A stretch of DNA of 64,000 nt from the NCBI RefSeq assembly GCF_001570545.1, contig NZ_BBXD01000011.1, positions 310,001 to 374,000 on the forward strand, given 5' to 3'. The notes beneath the pieces were generated by a model. It had not been told where the DNA came from, did no database searches, and worked only from the letters and a program-made list of their open reading frames with translations. The stretch is from Herbidospora mongoliensis (GTDB lineage: Bacteria > Actinomycetota > Actinomycetes > Streptosporangiales > Streptosporangiaceae). The position numbers were made by a program, and so were the translations under genes. Each line of letters begins with the position of its first letter. Positions within the stretch are counted from its first letter, which is position 1. Below are positions 7,919-17,192 of the stretch, in pieces.

Positions 7919-10900
7919 TCACTTCAAAGTCGAACCGGCCCGACCTTTGCGAACCCGGAGCTGGGTGGGGATGCGGACCCGGAGTTCGGCCACGTGGCTG
8001 ACCACGCCGACCGCTCGGCCGCCCTCGCGCAGTGAGTCGAGGATGTCGAGGACGTCGTCGAGGGTCTCCTCGTCGAGGGTGCCGAAGCCCTCGTCGACGA
8101 AGAGGGTGCCGAGTTCCGCGCCGCCCGCCTCAGCCGCGACGACGTCGGCGAGCCCCAAGGCCAGGGCCAGGGAGGTGATGAAGCTCTCGCCGCCCGACAG
8201 GGTGGCCGGGTCGCGGTCGATGCCGGTCCAGGCGTCGAGGACGCGAAGGCCCAGGCCGCCGCCCGATCTGCCTCGGTGGCCAGCCGTCTTCCTGACGTCG
8301 TATTGGAGCAGGTAGCGGCCGTCTGACATGTGGGTGAGGCGTTCGTTGGCGGCGTCGGCGACCTGGCGGAGGCGCTCGCCCAGGACATAGGACGACAGGG
8401 GCATGTCCCACTGGTTGTCGGATGAGGTGCCGTTGGCGAGTTCGGCCATGCGGCGGGCCAGCCGGTGGCTGCGGTCGGCAGGGGCGCGGCGTTCCTGGGC
8501 CCGGGTGAGTTCGCCGGCCAGGGCCCTGAGCTGGGTGAGCCGGGCGGCGGCGCGGTCGCGGGTCGAGACCTGGGCCGACCGCGCCGCGTCGGCCTCGTCG
8601 TGGGCCTGTTGCAGAGCGGCGATATCCGGCTCGGGGAGAGCGGCGGCCGCCATCAGCTCGGGGTCGGCGAGGGTGCGGACCACGGCGGCCAGTTCGTCGC
8701 CCAGTTCGCGCAGGCGGCGGCCCATCTCGTCGATCTCCGCCGGGTTGCGGCGGGCGGCGGCCACGTCGTCGAGGCCGGTGAAGCCGGCGTCCACGGCGGC
8801 GGACAGGGCGGTGTTCCTGGCGGCGGCGAGTTCTCTTCTGGCCTCGGCGAGAGCTTCGGAGACCTCGGCGGCGTGGCGGTAGGCGCCGGTTTCGGCCCGC
8901 AGGCGGGTGACGCGGTCGTGGATGGAGGCGTCGTCGCCGCGCAGGCGGTCGAGACGGACTTTCAGCTGCTGTTCCTCTTGGGCGAACCGGCCTCGGGCGG
9001 CCTGAGTCTCCACGAGGAGCTTGGTGTCGTCGGTCTCCCGGGACCGGAGGTTCCTGACCTCTTCGTTCAAGCGCCCGGAGGTCCGCTGAGTGGCCAAGAG
9101 GCGACCGATGGTGGCTGTCAGGTCCCCGACGACCTGCTCGGCCTTGGCCAACAGGTCTTGAGCTGCGGGGACGTCAGGCCAGACCGCAGGATCCCCGGTG
9201 GTCCCCGTTTGACCTTCAGCAGACGAGTCCACGCCAACCTGACCGCTCCCCGCTGGACCTTCGCCAAAAGAACTCACGCCCGGCGAACCTGCTTCGCCGG
9301 CACCTGGCTCTCCGAGCTCGAGAGGCCCAACTGAAGCGGCGGCGCGATGGCCCGATTCCAGGGCGGTGCCCCGCGTCGCCGTTGCGACTTGGCGTCTGGC
9401 CTCGGCCAGACGATCGGACAGAGCTGTCGCCTCGGTTGCCGCCGCCAGGGCCGCGCTGATCGCAGCGGCCTCGCCGGTCAGCCGGGTTCGGCGGGAGGCG
9501 ACCGTCTCGCCCGGGTCCAAGGCGGCGGACAGGCGGACCAGGATCCGCTCCTCCTCGGCTCGTGAGGTCTCTTCCTTCGTCTGGAGTCCGCGCAGCGCCA
9601 GGGCGGTCTCGGCCTCCCTCTCCCGAGCCACGTCGAGGGCCGCTTCCAGGCGGGTGACCTCGTCGTGGTGTTCCCCCTGGTGGGAGGCCGCCGTCTCCAG
9701 TTCGGTCAGGTCGGCCTGGGCCGCGTGGCGAGCTTCTTCGGCCTCGGAAGGGGACAGACCGTCGGACGCGTCAGACGCGCGTTCGTGCTGGTTGGACAGG
9801 TGGATGACCGCCGATTCGGCCTCTTCGCGGGCCGACTGGGCGGTGTCGGCCTCGGCCTGGGCCTCTTCCTCGTTGTCGGCCGTGGCCATGCCGGACAGCG
9901 GCTCGGCGGGGGCCGGATGGTCGGGGGAACCGCAGACCGCGCACGGGTCGCCCTCGGACAGGCGGCCCGCCAGTTCGGCGGCCATGCCGTCGATTCTGGC
10001 CTGGCGGATCTCGTGGAGGCGGTCGACGGCGGCCTGCGCGGCGTCGACGGCCATCCGGCGGACGTCTTCGGCCTCGGCCAGGTCGGCGGCGAGTTCGTCG
10101 CGGCGGATCACCGCGCCCAGGCGTTCTTCGGCCGCGAGCAGGCGGGAGCGGGCCGCCGGCAGGGCCGCGGCCTGTTCGCGGCAGGTCGCCAGCTTGGCCG
10201 CCGCCTCGGCCAGGAGGCCGGGCAGGGTGGTCAGGCGGTCGGCGAGCTGGGCCTCGACTCCGGCCAGGCGCGCGGTCTCGGTGTCGGCCGCCTCGCGGTC
10301 GGCGCGCAGGACGGTCAGGCGGGACTCTTCTGCGTCGAGGGCGTGGAGGCGGGCGAGTTCGTCACGTCGGTCGCGTTCGAGGGCGGTGAGCTCGGATTCG
10401 TCCAAGCCCGGATGGCCGGCAGCGGTGCGGGCGGCGACGGCCTCGGCCAGGTCGGCGGTGATCGTGTCGCGGTGGCGCACCGCTTCGAGCAGGCCGGTGG
10501 CGCGGTCGCGGAAGGCCTCGGCGCCGGGGAGGGCGGCTTCGGCGACCGTGGCGGCGGCGCGCTGTTCCTCGGCCTCGGAGAGTTCGGCGGTGGCGGCCTC
10601 CAAGCGGTCGGACATGCTCTGGAGGCGCTTCTCCAGGGTCGCGATCTCGTCGTTGAGGTGGGTCTGTTCCCGGACCACCGCCTGCAGGCGGGCCTCGTCG
10701 CCGAGCGCCTCTTCCAGGCGGATCAGCTCGTCGTGGCGGGTGCGTTCGGCCAGGCGGTAGTCGGTCTCGGCCAGACCCCTCGTGGCCGCCTCGAAGGCCG
10801 ACGACGCGGTGGCGGCGGTCTGCTCGCGGGAGGACAGCTGGTCGAGCAGCGGGACCACCTGGGCCGCCGAGCGCGCCTCGTCGAGGATCGTCTCCAGGTC

Positions 10901-11800
10901 GGAGCGCTCCTCGGCGCGGGCCTCCAGTTCGTCGCGGCGGACACGGGCCGCCGTGTGGCGGCGACGGCGGTCGGCCAGGTCGCGGGCCTCGGTCAGGCGT
11001 TCGCGGGCCAGCCGCAGGGCCTCGTCGGAGACGGCGGCCTCGGCCGAGGTGACGGCGGCCGTGGCGGCGGCGAGCAGGGCGGACGACCACTCCAGCGGGT
11101 CGTCGGAGTCGGCGACCTGGGACAACAGGTCGGGTCCCGCGGCGCCGCGCATGCGGTCGGCGCGGGCGCGGACCTCATCGGCCATCTGGTCGGCGATCCG
11201 GCCTGTTTCGCGGCGGTGGTCGGCGAGCCACTTCTCCATGTCGGTGAAGACCCGCACGGTGAACAGGCGTTCGAGCAGCTTGCGGCGGTCGTCGCCGGAC
11301 GCCTTCAGGAACTTCGCGAAGTCGCCCTGCGGCAGCATCGCCACCTGGCCGAACTGGGCGGCGTTCATGCCGAGGAGCTGGCCGATGAAGTCGCCGGCCT
11401 CGTCGTTGCGGGCCGTCACCGACACCCAGTCGCCGGCCTTGAACTCCTGGACGATCACCTTCGCCTGCTCCTGGATGGTGCCCTGCCCCCGGAGCTTGGG
11501 CCGGGCCCAGGCGGGCGACCGGGTGACGCGCAGGAGCCGCCCCCGGATGGTCGTCTCCAGCACGACATGCGGGCCGGTGCCCGGCGGCGCGTGGTCGCAC
11601 CGCAGCGATCTCGCGTCGTTGCGCTGACCGGGCACGACGCCGAACAGGGCGCAGCAGACGGCGTCGAGGATGGTCGTCTTGCCCGCCCCGGTCGGCCCGT
11701 GGATCAGGAACAGCCCGGCCTCGCCGAGCCGGTCGAAGTCGACCTCTTCCGTGCCGGGGAAGGAGCCGAAGGCCGAGATCGTCAGCCGGTGGAGACGCAT
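7919..11800 (-). CDS. sbcC: SbcC-like SMC-family nuclease ATPase
   Basis: Large subunit of the SbcCD (Rad50/Mre11-like) DNA end-processing complex, 1293 aa, cytoplasmic. Walker A GPTGAGKTT is at residues 35-43. Two long coiled-coil arms flank the zinc hook CAVC at 620-623. The signature LSGGESF is near 1200 and Walker B LFVDEGFG near 1233. The start ATG 11800 overlaps the sbcD stop by one base (TGATG), so the pair is coupled. Odd feature: residues about 807-878 in the returning arm are a Gly/Ser/Glu/Ala-rich, non-coiled insertion interrupting the coiled coil. The complex cleaves hairpins and protein-blocked ends. Confidence 0.95.
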   Translation of the reverse strand: MRLHRLTISAFGSFPGTEEVDFDRLGEAGLFLIHGPTGAGKTTILDAVCCALFGVVPGQRNDARSLRCDHAPPGTGPHVVLETTIRGRLLRVTRSPAWARPKLRGQGTIQEQAKVIVQEFKAGDWVSVTARNDEAGDFIGQLLGMNAAQFGQVAMLPQGDFAKFLKASGDDRRKLLERLFTVRVFTDMEKWLADHRRETGRIADQMADEVRARADRMRGAAGPDLLSQVADSDDPLEWSSALLAAATAAVTSAEAAVSDEALRLARERLTEARDLADRRRRHTAARVRRDELEARAEERSDLETILDEARSAAQVVPLLDQLSSREQTAATASSAFEAATRGLAETDYRLAERTRHDELIRLEEALGDEARLQAVVREQTHLNDEIATLEKRLQSMSDRLEAATAELSEAEEQRAAATVAEAALPGAEAFRDRATGLLEAVRHRDTITADLAEAVAARTAAGHPGLDESELTALERDRRDELARLHALDAEESRLTVLRADREAADTETARLAGVEAQLADRLTTLPGLLAEAAAKLATCREQAAALPAARSRLLAAEERLGAVIRRDELAADLAEAEDVRRMAVDAAQAAVDRLHEIRQARIDGMAAELAGRLSEGDPCAVCGSPDHPAPAEPLSGMATADNEEEAQAEADTAQSAREEAESAVIHLSNQHERASDASDGLSPSEAEEARHAAQADLTELETAASHQGEHHDEVTRLEAALDVAREREAETALALRGLQTKEETSRAEEERILVRLSAALDPGETVASRRTRLTGEAAAISAALAAATEATALSDRLAEARRQVATATRGTALESGHRAAASVGPLELGEPGAGEAGSPGVSSFGEGPAGSGQVGVDSSAEGQTGTTGDPAVWPDVPAAQDLLAKAEQVVGDLTATIGRLLATQRTSGRLNEEVRNLRSRETDDTKLLVETQAARGRFAQEEQQLKVRLDRLRGDDASIHDRVTRLRAETGAYRHAAEVSEALAEARRELAAARNTALSAAVDAGFTGLDDVAAARRNPAEIDEMGRRLRELGDELAAVVRTLADPELMAAAALPEPDIAALQQAHDEADAARSAQVSTRDRAAARLTQLRALAGELTRAQERRAPADRSHRLARRMAELANGTSSDNQWDMPLSSYVLGERLRQVADAANERLTHMSDGRYLLQYDVRKTAGHRGRSGGGLGLRVLDAWTGIDRDPATLSGGESFITSLALALGLADVVAAEAGGAELGTLFVDEGFGTLDEETLDDVLDILDSLREGGRAVGVVSHVAELRVRIPTQLRVRKGRAGSTLK

Positions 11801-12888
11801 CAGGCCATCGTCTCCTTGATCCGGCAGGCCATCGCGGCTTCTTCGAGGATTCGCCTCTCGTCGGGATCGGCGGATTCGCCGCGCACCTCGCGGACGAAGT
11901 CGAGCGCCACGTCGATCTCGGGCCGCCCGGCCAGCCGGGCGCGCGCGGGCGCCGCCTCGGGCACGTCGTCGGGGGCGAACTGGAGGTCGACCGTGTGGGG
12001 GAAGCGGGCCCGTAACCGCTCCATCGCGGCCTTCGGGCGGACGGGGTCGGTCAGGGTCGCCTGGATCCAGTCTTCCGACGTCGGCAGGGCGAGCAGGTCG
12101 TCGATGTGCCCTCGCATCCGGGTGAGCGGGCGGGGCACCGGCGCGGGCACGAACTCCGCCGAGCCGCCCAGTTCGACCAGCCACGACCCCTTCACGTGAT
12201 CGGCCTCGGAGAAGGAGTAGGCGATCGGAGAGCCCGAATAGCGGACGTGCTCGCTCATGGTCTGGCGGCCGTGGAGGTGGCCCAGAGCCACGTAGGACAT
12301 GCCGTCGAAGACGCGCAGCGGCACGTGGGACACCCCGCCGACGGTGATGTCGCGCTCGCTGTCACTGGCCGCCCCTCCCAGGACGAACGCGTGGGCCAGC
12401 ACCACCTTCGAGGGGGCGGCGTCGAGACGTACGCGATCCATGACGTGGGTCATGGCGGCCGTGTGGGTGCGCTCGGGAAGGTTCCACGGAGTGCGGACGA
12501 GCTCGGGCTCCAGGTAGGGAATCCCGTAGAAGGCGACGTCGTTCACGACAACGGGTGACCAGGCCTGGTGGGGGTCGGTGCGCAGGTGGATGCGGTCCAT
12601 CAGGCCGGCGCCGAAGCCGAGCCGGACCGGTGAGTCGTGGTTGCCGCTGATGATCACGGTGTGCACGCCCAAGCCGCGTAACCGCCGCAGCGTGTCGTCG
12701 AACAGGGCCACCGCGTCTACGGGCGGGAGCGCCCGGTCGTAGACGTCACCGGCCACCAGTACGGCGTCGACCCGTTCGGACCGCGCCGTCTCGACCAGGT
12801 GGTCGGCGAACGCCGCCTGGGCCGAAAGTAGGCTTTCGCGGTGAAATGATCGGCCCAGATGCCAGTCGGACGTGTGCAGCAGCCGCAT
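11800..12888 (-). CDS. sbcD: SbcD-like exonuclease (Mre11 family)
   Basis: Metallophosphoesterase nuclease subunit of SbcCD, 362 aa. The five phosphoesterase motifs are seen: D8xH10 (SDWHLG), GDVYD at 47-51, GNHDS at 82-86, the histidine in VLAHAF, and GHLH. The C-terminal capping domain is present. It is cotranscribed with sbcC, one-base overlap. Together they would process hairpins and double-strand break ends during replication and repair. Confidence 0.95.
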   Translation of the reverse strand: MRLLHTSDWHLGRSFHRESLLSAQAAFADHLVETARSERVDAVLVAGDVYDRALPPVDAVALFDDTLRRLRGLGVHTVIISGNHDSPVRLGFGAGLMDRIHLRTDPHQAWSPVVVNDVAFYGIPYLEPELVRTPWNLPERTHTAAMTHVMDRVRLDAAPSKVVLAHAFVLGGAASDSERDITVGGVSHVPLRVFDGMSYVALGHLHGRQTMSEHVRYSGSPIAYSFSEADHVKGSWLVELGGSAEFVPAPVPRPLTRMRGHIDDLLALPTSEDWIQATLTDPVRPKAAMERLRARFPHTVDLQFAPDDVPEAAPARARLAGRPEIDVALDFVREVRGESADPDERRILEEAAMACRIKETMA

Positions 12889-12941
12889 GGCGCACGAAGC
12901 TAACAGGTCTCACCGACAAATTGGGCCTCCCCCGGAACAAG

Positions 12942-12957
12942 GTCATCACGTAATGAC
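12942..12957. promoter_or_regulatory. GTCAT-N6-ATGAC inverted repeat
   Basis: Perfect 5-bp arms with a 6-base spacer in the 119-bp gap between divergent sbcD and the membrane hydrolase gene. The gap also holds an AAGGAGG (12984-12990) for the plus-strand gene. The repeat may be an operator for either gene; weak evidence. Confidence 0.3.
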
Positions 12958-13007
12958 TTAACCTGGCGACCGGGGGGCATCGTAAGGAGGAAGGCACGAC
13001 TCGGAAT

Positions 13008-14513
13008 ATGGATGATCCGTCGAGGAGCGGCCTGATGACCGTTGGGCGGGGCACGCTGACGATTCTCGCCGGTGCCCTGGTCGCGCTACTGGCCGTGATC
13101 GGCTATCTCCTTCCGCCGCCCACGTTCGATCCGCCACCGCTGGAACCGCCGGCCGCCTTCCGCGATCTGCCCGCCCAGCCGGTCGGTGAGACGCGCCCCC
13201 CGGCCGCCACCTATCCGGTCCAGACCGAGACGATCACCGTGCCGGTGCGGGGTGACAATCTGATCACGACGATCCGCACCCCCCAGGGCCCCGGTCCGTT
13301 CCCGGCGATGGTGTTCGTGCAGGGGTCGGGCTCCGGCGACCGGGGCGAGTTCACCTCCCAGGCCGAGTGGCTGGCCCAGCACGGCATCGTGACCGTCGCC
13401 TACGACAAGCGCGTCAACGGCTACTCCTTCCGCAGCCGCGACTTCTCGCTGCTCGCCGACGACGCGGTGACCATGATCAAGCTGCTGCGCCAGCGTCCCG
13501 GCGTCGACCCGCTGCGCACCGGTCTGTGGGGCGTCAGCGAGGGCGGCTGGGTGGCGCCGATCGCGGCGTCCATGACCCCCGACATCGCCTACACGGTGCT
13601 GGTCTCCTCCCCCAACGTCTCGCCGATGCGCCAGGTCGCGTGGGCGCTGAACGAGCAGCTCCTGCGCCTCCACGCGCCCAACGGCGTGCGCGACCTGCTG
13701 ACCCGGGCCATGGGCGGCGTCGGTTTCAACTTCCTGCGCTACGACAGCGCCCCCGCCCTCCACGGCATGCGGCAGCCCACGCTCGCCCTCTACGGCACGG
13801 GCGACCCGTCGATCCCGTTCGTGGAGAGCACCCAGACCCTGATCGACGCCAAGCCCTCGAACAATTACACGATCCGGTTCTTCGCCGGGGCCGACCACGC
13901 GATGCGCCGGCACGGCGGGCCGTTCGTGCCCGACTACCTGCCGACCCTGGCCAACTGGATCACCGGCCTGCCAACCCAGTCGCCGGTCAAGATCGCCGGG
14001 GCCAAACCGGTGCAGCGCTTCGAGGCCAGCGACGTGCCCGCCGCGCCCTGGTACGGCGGCAGCACCTTCCTCGGCCTGACCCTGACCCTGGCGGCGTTCG
14101 GCTACGTCGCGGCGCCGGTGACCGAGATGTTCGTCCGGCTGCGCGGCCGTGACTTCCCGCACCAGACCAACGCCCGCGTCTGGCCGCCGATCCGGCGACG
14201 GCTGCGGCGCATGATCTGGGCGAACCTGGCGCTACTGGCCTCGGTGCTCGCGTTCATCATGCTGATCGTGCTGTTCTCGGTGAACCAGGCCGGCGCCTGG
14301 CCGGCGGTGCAGTCGGGCTGGCTGGTGGTGCGCGTGCTGGCCGTGGTGATCCTGGCGCAGGTGGTGGGCTGCACGGGCGAGGTCCTCGTGGCGCTGCGCG
14401 ACGGCTGGCAGACCACCCGGTGGCAGCGGGTCGCGCTCAGCGGGGTGCTGGGCGGCACCGCCCTCATGCTGATCACCGCCGCCTACTACGGGCTATTCGG
14501 CATTCCCTGGTAG
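13008..14513 (+). CDS. Membrane-anchored alpha/beta hydrolase
   Basis: Serine hydrolase of 501 aa with unknown substrate. An N-terminal membrane anchor (about residues 12-32) precedes an extracytoplasmic alpha/beta-hydrolase domain with the nucleophile elbow GVSEGG and a likely catalytic His in 'GADHAMRRHGG'. Unusually, the C-terminal 150 residues carry about four membrane segments (near 345-365, 405-425, 435-460, 475-495). The ATG at 13008 lies 17 bases after a strong AAGGAGG, longer than usual; ATG 13035 is an alternative. Its 3' end overlaps the convergent hydrolase gene by 21 bases. Confidence 0.82.
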   Translation: MDDPSRSGLMTVGRGTLTILAGALVALLAVIGYLLPPPTFDPPPLEPPAAFRDLPAQPVGETRPPAATYPVQTETITVPVRGDNLITTIRTPQGPGPFPAMVFVQGSGSGDRGEFTSQAEWLAQHGIVTVAYDKRVNGYSFRSRDFSLLADDAVTMIKLLRQRPGVDPLRTGLWGVSEGGWVAPIAASMTPDIAYTVLVSSPNVSPMRQVAWALNEQLLRLHAPNGVRDLLTRAMGGVGFNFLRYDSAPALHGMRQPTLALYGTGDPSIPFVESTQTLIDAKPSNNYTIRFFAGADHAMRRHGGPFVPDYLPTLANWITGLPTQSPVKIAGAKPVQRFEASDVPAAPWYGGSTFLGLTLTLAAFGYVAAPVTEMFVRLRGRDFPHQTNARVWPPIRRRLRRMIWANLALLASVLAFIMLIVLFSVNQAGAWPAVQSGWLVVRVLAVVILAQVVGCTGEVLVALRDGWQTTRWQRVALSGVLGGTALMLITAAYYGLFGIPW

Positions 14514-15440
14514 GGCGTACGCCAGCCAGCGGTCCATCTCGTCGAACACCTGCTTGCGCACCGGCTCGGCCGACAGGACCAGGTCGTGCACACCGCCCGC
14601 CACCCGCACCACCGTCACCCGGGGCCCGATCCGGGTGGCATAACGGGTGATGTGCTCCACGTCGAGCACGACGTCGGTGTTGTGCACCTCCGGCGCGAAG
14701 TCCTTCACTCGCAGGCTCTGGTCGGAGCAGAGCACCAGCACCGGCGCGTCGACCCTGAGCCCGCCCTGCAGCCGATGGTGGGCCCGGCGGATCGCGGCCA
14801 GCCAGGCGGCGTGCACGGGGAACCCGCCCAGCGGCTTCCACTCCAGGTCGTAGTCCCATTCGCCGTCGCGCGACAGGTGGATGCTGTCGCCGTAGATCGT
14901 CGAGACGCCCAGCGGGAGCACCGCGCTCGCGGGCAGCCGCGCGAAGACGCCCTTCAGCGCGTCGGCGAACCCCTTGACCAGCACCGGGACGTTCAGGTCG
15001 AGGAACGGGCTGTTCAGCATGAGCGCCTGCACGAGGCCCTTGCCGCGCACCCGGTCGGCCCACAGGGCGGCGACCAGGCCGCCGGTCGAGTGGCCGTTGA
15101 TCGTGAGCTCGTCGTGGTCCTTACGGATGATCTCGACGGCGGCGTCGATCTCAGGGAAGTACTCGGTGACGCTCCGGACGAAGCCCCTCGTCTGGTACGG
15201 CAGCAGCGACCGCCCGTATTTGCGCAGGTCGAGCGCGAAGAACGAGACGCCCTGGCTCACGTAGTGATCGGCCAGGTGGGCCTGGAAGAAGTAGTCGGTG
15301 AAGCCGTGCAGATACAGGACCGCGCGGCGGGCTCCCGGCACGACCCGGCGGACCAGCGCCGCGACGACCTCGCCCTCCTCGTCGGGCGGCAGGGAGATGG
15401 TGATGACGTCATAGTCCGCGCCAAGGATGTCCTCCGACAT
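14493..15440 (-). CDS. Alpha/beta hydrolase, lysophospholipase-like
   Basis: Cytoplasmic serine hydrolase of the monoacylglycerol lipase/lysophospholipase type, 315 aa. It has the oxyanion turn YLHGFTDY, nucleophile elbow GHSTGG, and a likely late catalytic His in 'GGVHDLVLS'. The start ATG 15440 begins MSEDILGADYDV; upstream in-frame sequence looks noncoding and would run through the divergent LCP gene. Convergent 21-base overlap with the preceding hydrolase gene. Substrate not predictable. Confidence 0.88.
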   Translation of the reverse strand: MSEDILGADYDVITISLPPDEEGEVVAALVRRVVPGARRAVLYLHGFTDYFFQAHLADHYVSQGVSFFALDLRKYGRSLLPYQTRGFVRSVTEYFPEIDAAVEIIRKDHDELTINGHSTGGLVAALWADRVRGKGLVQALMLNSPFLDLNVPVLVKGFADALKGVFARLPASAVLPLGVSTIYGDSIHLSRDGEWDYDLEWKPLGGFPVHAAWLAAIRRAHHRLQGGLRVDAPVLVLCSDQSLRVKDFAPEVHNTDVVLDVEHITRYATRIGPRVTVVRVAGGVHDLVLSAEPVRKQVFDEMDRWLAYALPGNAE

Positions 15441-15536
15441 GGGCGACAGGGTACGCGAACCGGATGAATCGCCTGCGAACTCGCCGGTGTCTGGAAGGTA
15501 AAGGCGTTCGGCCCTCCTGGACGGTTCAATGTAATC

Positions 15537-16916
15537 GTGGCGACACGGTCCGTGACCACTAAATCGAGCTCTTCGGGGATGGGCGTGCGGAAACCAGGTC
15601 AGGTGGTCGGATGGGTCGCGTTGTCGGTGCTGTTCCCGGGGGTGGCACATCTGCGGGCGGGCTGGCGGCGTACCGGAGCCTCGGTGCTGGCGATCTATCT
15701 GTCGGGCGTTGCGGTGGTCATCACGGTGGCCGTGGTCTCGGGGGCCGATCTTGCCGGGCGGCTGATCGGCCGTCTCGGGTTGGTGGCGGTCATGTCGGGC
15801 ACGCTCGGCGTGGCCTGGTTCGTGCTGGTGGTGCACTCCTATGTGGTGCTGCGGCCGGGCCGCCTGTCGGTGCGGGCGCAGGTCGTCTCGGGGGCGCTGA
15901 CCGGGGTGCTGGCGGTCGGGGCGGCGCTGCCGTTCGGGCTGACCGCCCACTACGCGGCCGTGTCGCAGCGGACGATCGACGGACTGTTCAAGAGCTCGGG
16001 CGAGGTGCCGGCCCCCGGTGCGCCGTTCGGCGGACGTGAACGGGTCAACATCCTGCTGCTGGGCGGCGACCTGGCCGGGAACCGGGTGGGGGTGCGCACC
16101 GACAGCATCAACGTGGCCAGCGTCGACGTGCACACGGGGCACACGGTCATGTTCGGGCTGCCGCGCAACCTCGAAGGGGTGCGGTTCCCGCAGGGCAGCC
16201 CGATGTACAACCACTTCCCGTTCGGGTTCCGGTTGCCGTCCGGGCCCGAGGGGGCGCGCGAGGACCTGCTGTTCTCGGTGTGGGAGTACGCCGACCAGCA
16301 TCCGGAGGTCTTCGGGGGGCGCACCGGCATGGGGCCGCAGACGCTGAAGGAGACCGTGGGCGAGATCCTGGGGCTGCGGATCGACTGGTACACCCTGGTC
16401 AACATCGGCGGCTTCGCCAAGATCATCGACGCGATCGGCGGGCTGGAGCTGACGGTCGACCAGAACGTCGTCTACGGCCGCCGCCAGGAGGGCCTCATCC
16501 CCGCTGGAACCCGGCGGCTGACCGGCGAGCAGGCGCTGTGGTTCGCCCGGTCCCGCACGTTCTCCGACGACTACGCGCGGATGCGGCGGCAGAAGTGCGT
16601 GTTCGCGGCACTCCTCGACCAGGCCGAACCCGCGACGGTGCTGACCCGCTTCACCGAGATCGCCACGGCGACCGAGGGGCTGCTGGAGACCGACATCCCG
16701 AACCCGATGCTGGAGCACCTGGTGCCGCTGGCCGCGAAGGCGAAGAAGTCGGGGGTGACGAGCATCCAGTTCGTCCCGCCGATGATCAGCACCGCCACCC
16801 CTGACTGGGGGCTGATCCGCACCACCGCCGCACGGGCCATCACCGGAGGGACCGGGGGGCACGGCCCGGCCCGGCCCCCGAAGATCGCCGAGGGCTGCGC
16901 ACCGGTCGAACCCTGA
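15537..16916 (+). CDS. LytR-CpsA-Psr (LCP) family protein
   Basis: Probable phosphotransferase that attaches polyprenyl-linked glycopolymers (teichoic acid or polysaccharide type) to peptidoglycan, acting outside the membrane. The 459-aa protein has an N-terminal region of three or four membrane segments (about residues 20-140), which is longer than the single anchor usual in the family. The LCP domain follows (GGDLAG..VGVRTDSINVASVDVHTG, 'LPRNLEGV', later RRLTGEQALWFARSR, and RMRRQK). The conserved Arg and Asp residues that bind the pyrophosphate lipid are present in RTDS and ARSR. The start is GTG 15537; ATG 15579 is an alternative. Confidence 0.9.
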   Translation: MATRSVTTKSSSSGMGVRKPGQVVGWVALSVLFPGVAHLRAGWRRTGASVLAIYLSGVAVVITVAVVSGADLAGRLIGRLGLVAVMSGTLGVAWFVLVVHSYVVLRPGRLSVRAQVVSGALTGVLAVGAALPFGLTAHYAAVSQRTIDGLFKSSGEVPAPGAPFGGRERVNILLLGGDLAGNRVGVRTDSINVASVDVHTGHTVMFGLPRNLEGVRFPQGSPMYNHFPFGFRLPSGPEGAREDLLFSVWEYADQHPEVFGGRTGMGPQTLKETVGEILGLRIDWYTLVNIGGFAKIIDAIGGLELTVDQNVVYGRRQEGLIPAGTRRLTGEQALWFARSRTFSDDYARMRRQKCVFAALLDQAEPATVLTRFTEIATATEGLLETDIPNPMLEHLVPLAAKAKKSGVTSIQFVPPMISTATPDWGLIRTTAARAITGGTGGHGPARPPKIAEGCAPVEP

Positions 16917-17080
16917 TCGGCGCGTCTCCGCCCAGGTCCGGCAGCCGAAGAGGCAACCGCGGACCGACCGCGAGGAAGCGGCGTGGACCGACCACGAGCA
17001 GGCAGCGTGGACCGATTGCCTGGCGCATGGCCCGAGATCGTGAGGCGCCGCATCGTGGCACCACCCTCGTCGGGCCGCGC

Positions 17081-17168
17081 GGCGGGAGCGGGGGTTGGCG
17101 CCGGATGCGGCGAGGGCCGGGCGCGGCGGGCGGTGCCGTCGTAGGCGGAGCCGTAACGGAGAAAAGAA
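17081..17168 (+). repeat. Dispersed intergenic repeat, copy A
   Basis: In the 276-bp convergent gap after the LCP gene. It shares with copy B (32917-33010, opposite strand) the blocks GGCGGGAGC, GTTGGCGCCGGAT(G/A)CGGCG and, in two parts, GGCGGTGCCG then GTAGGCGGAGCCGTAACGGA followed by an A-rich end. Just downstream (about 17176-17188) the CCGTAACGGA...AAGAAG tail is repeated once more. No coding potential is seen. The remainder of the gap (16917-17080) holds GC-rich sequence with short repeats of 'GTGGACCGA'. Confidence 0.7.
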
Positions 17169-17192
17169 GCTTTAGACCGTAACGGAAAGAAG

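Noticed and set aside
9665-12199. Very long open frame on the plus strand opposite sbcC/sbcD
   Set aside because: It is a high-GC shadow of the antisense genes. Its sequence is Gly/Val/Leu/Arg-rich low complexity without motifs, whereas the minus strand has all SbcCD motifs.
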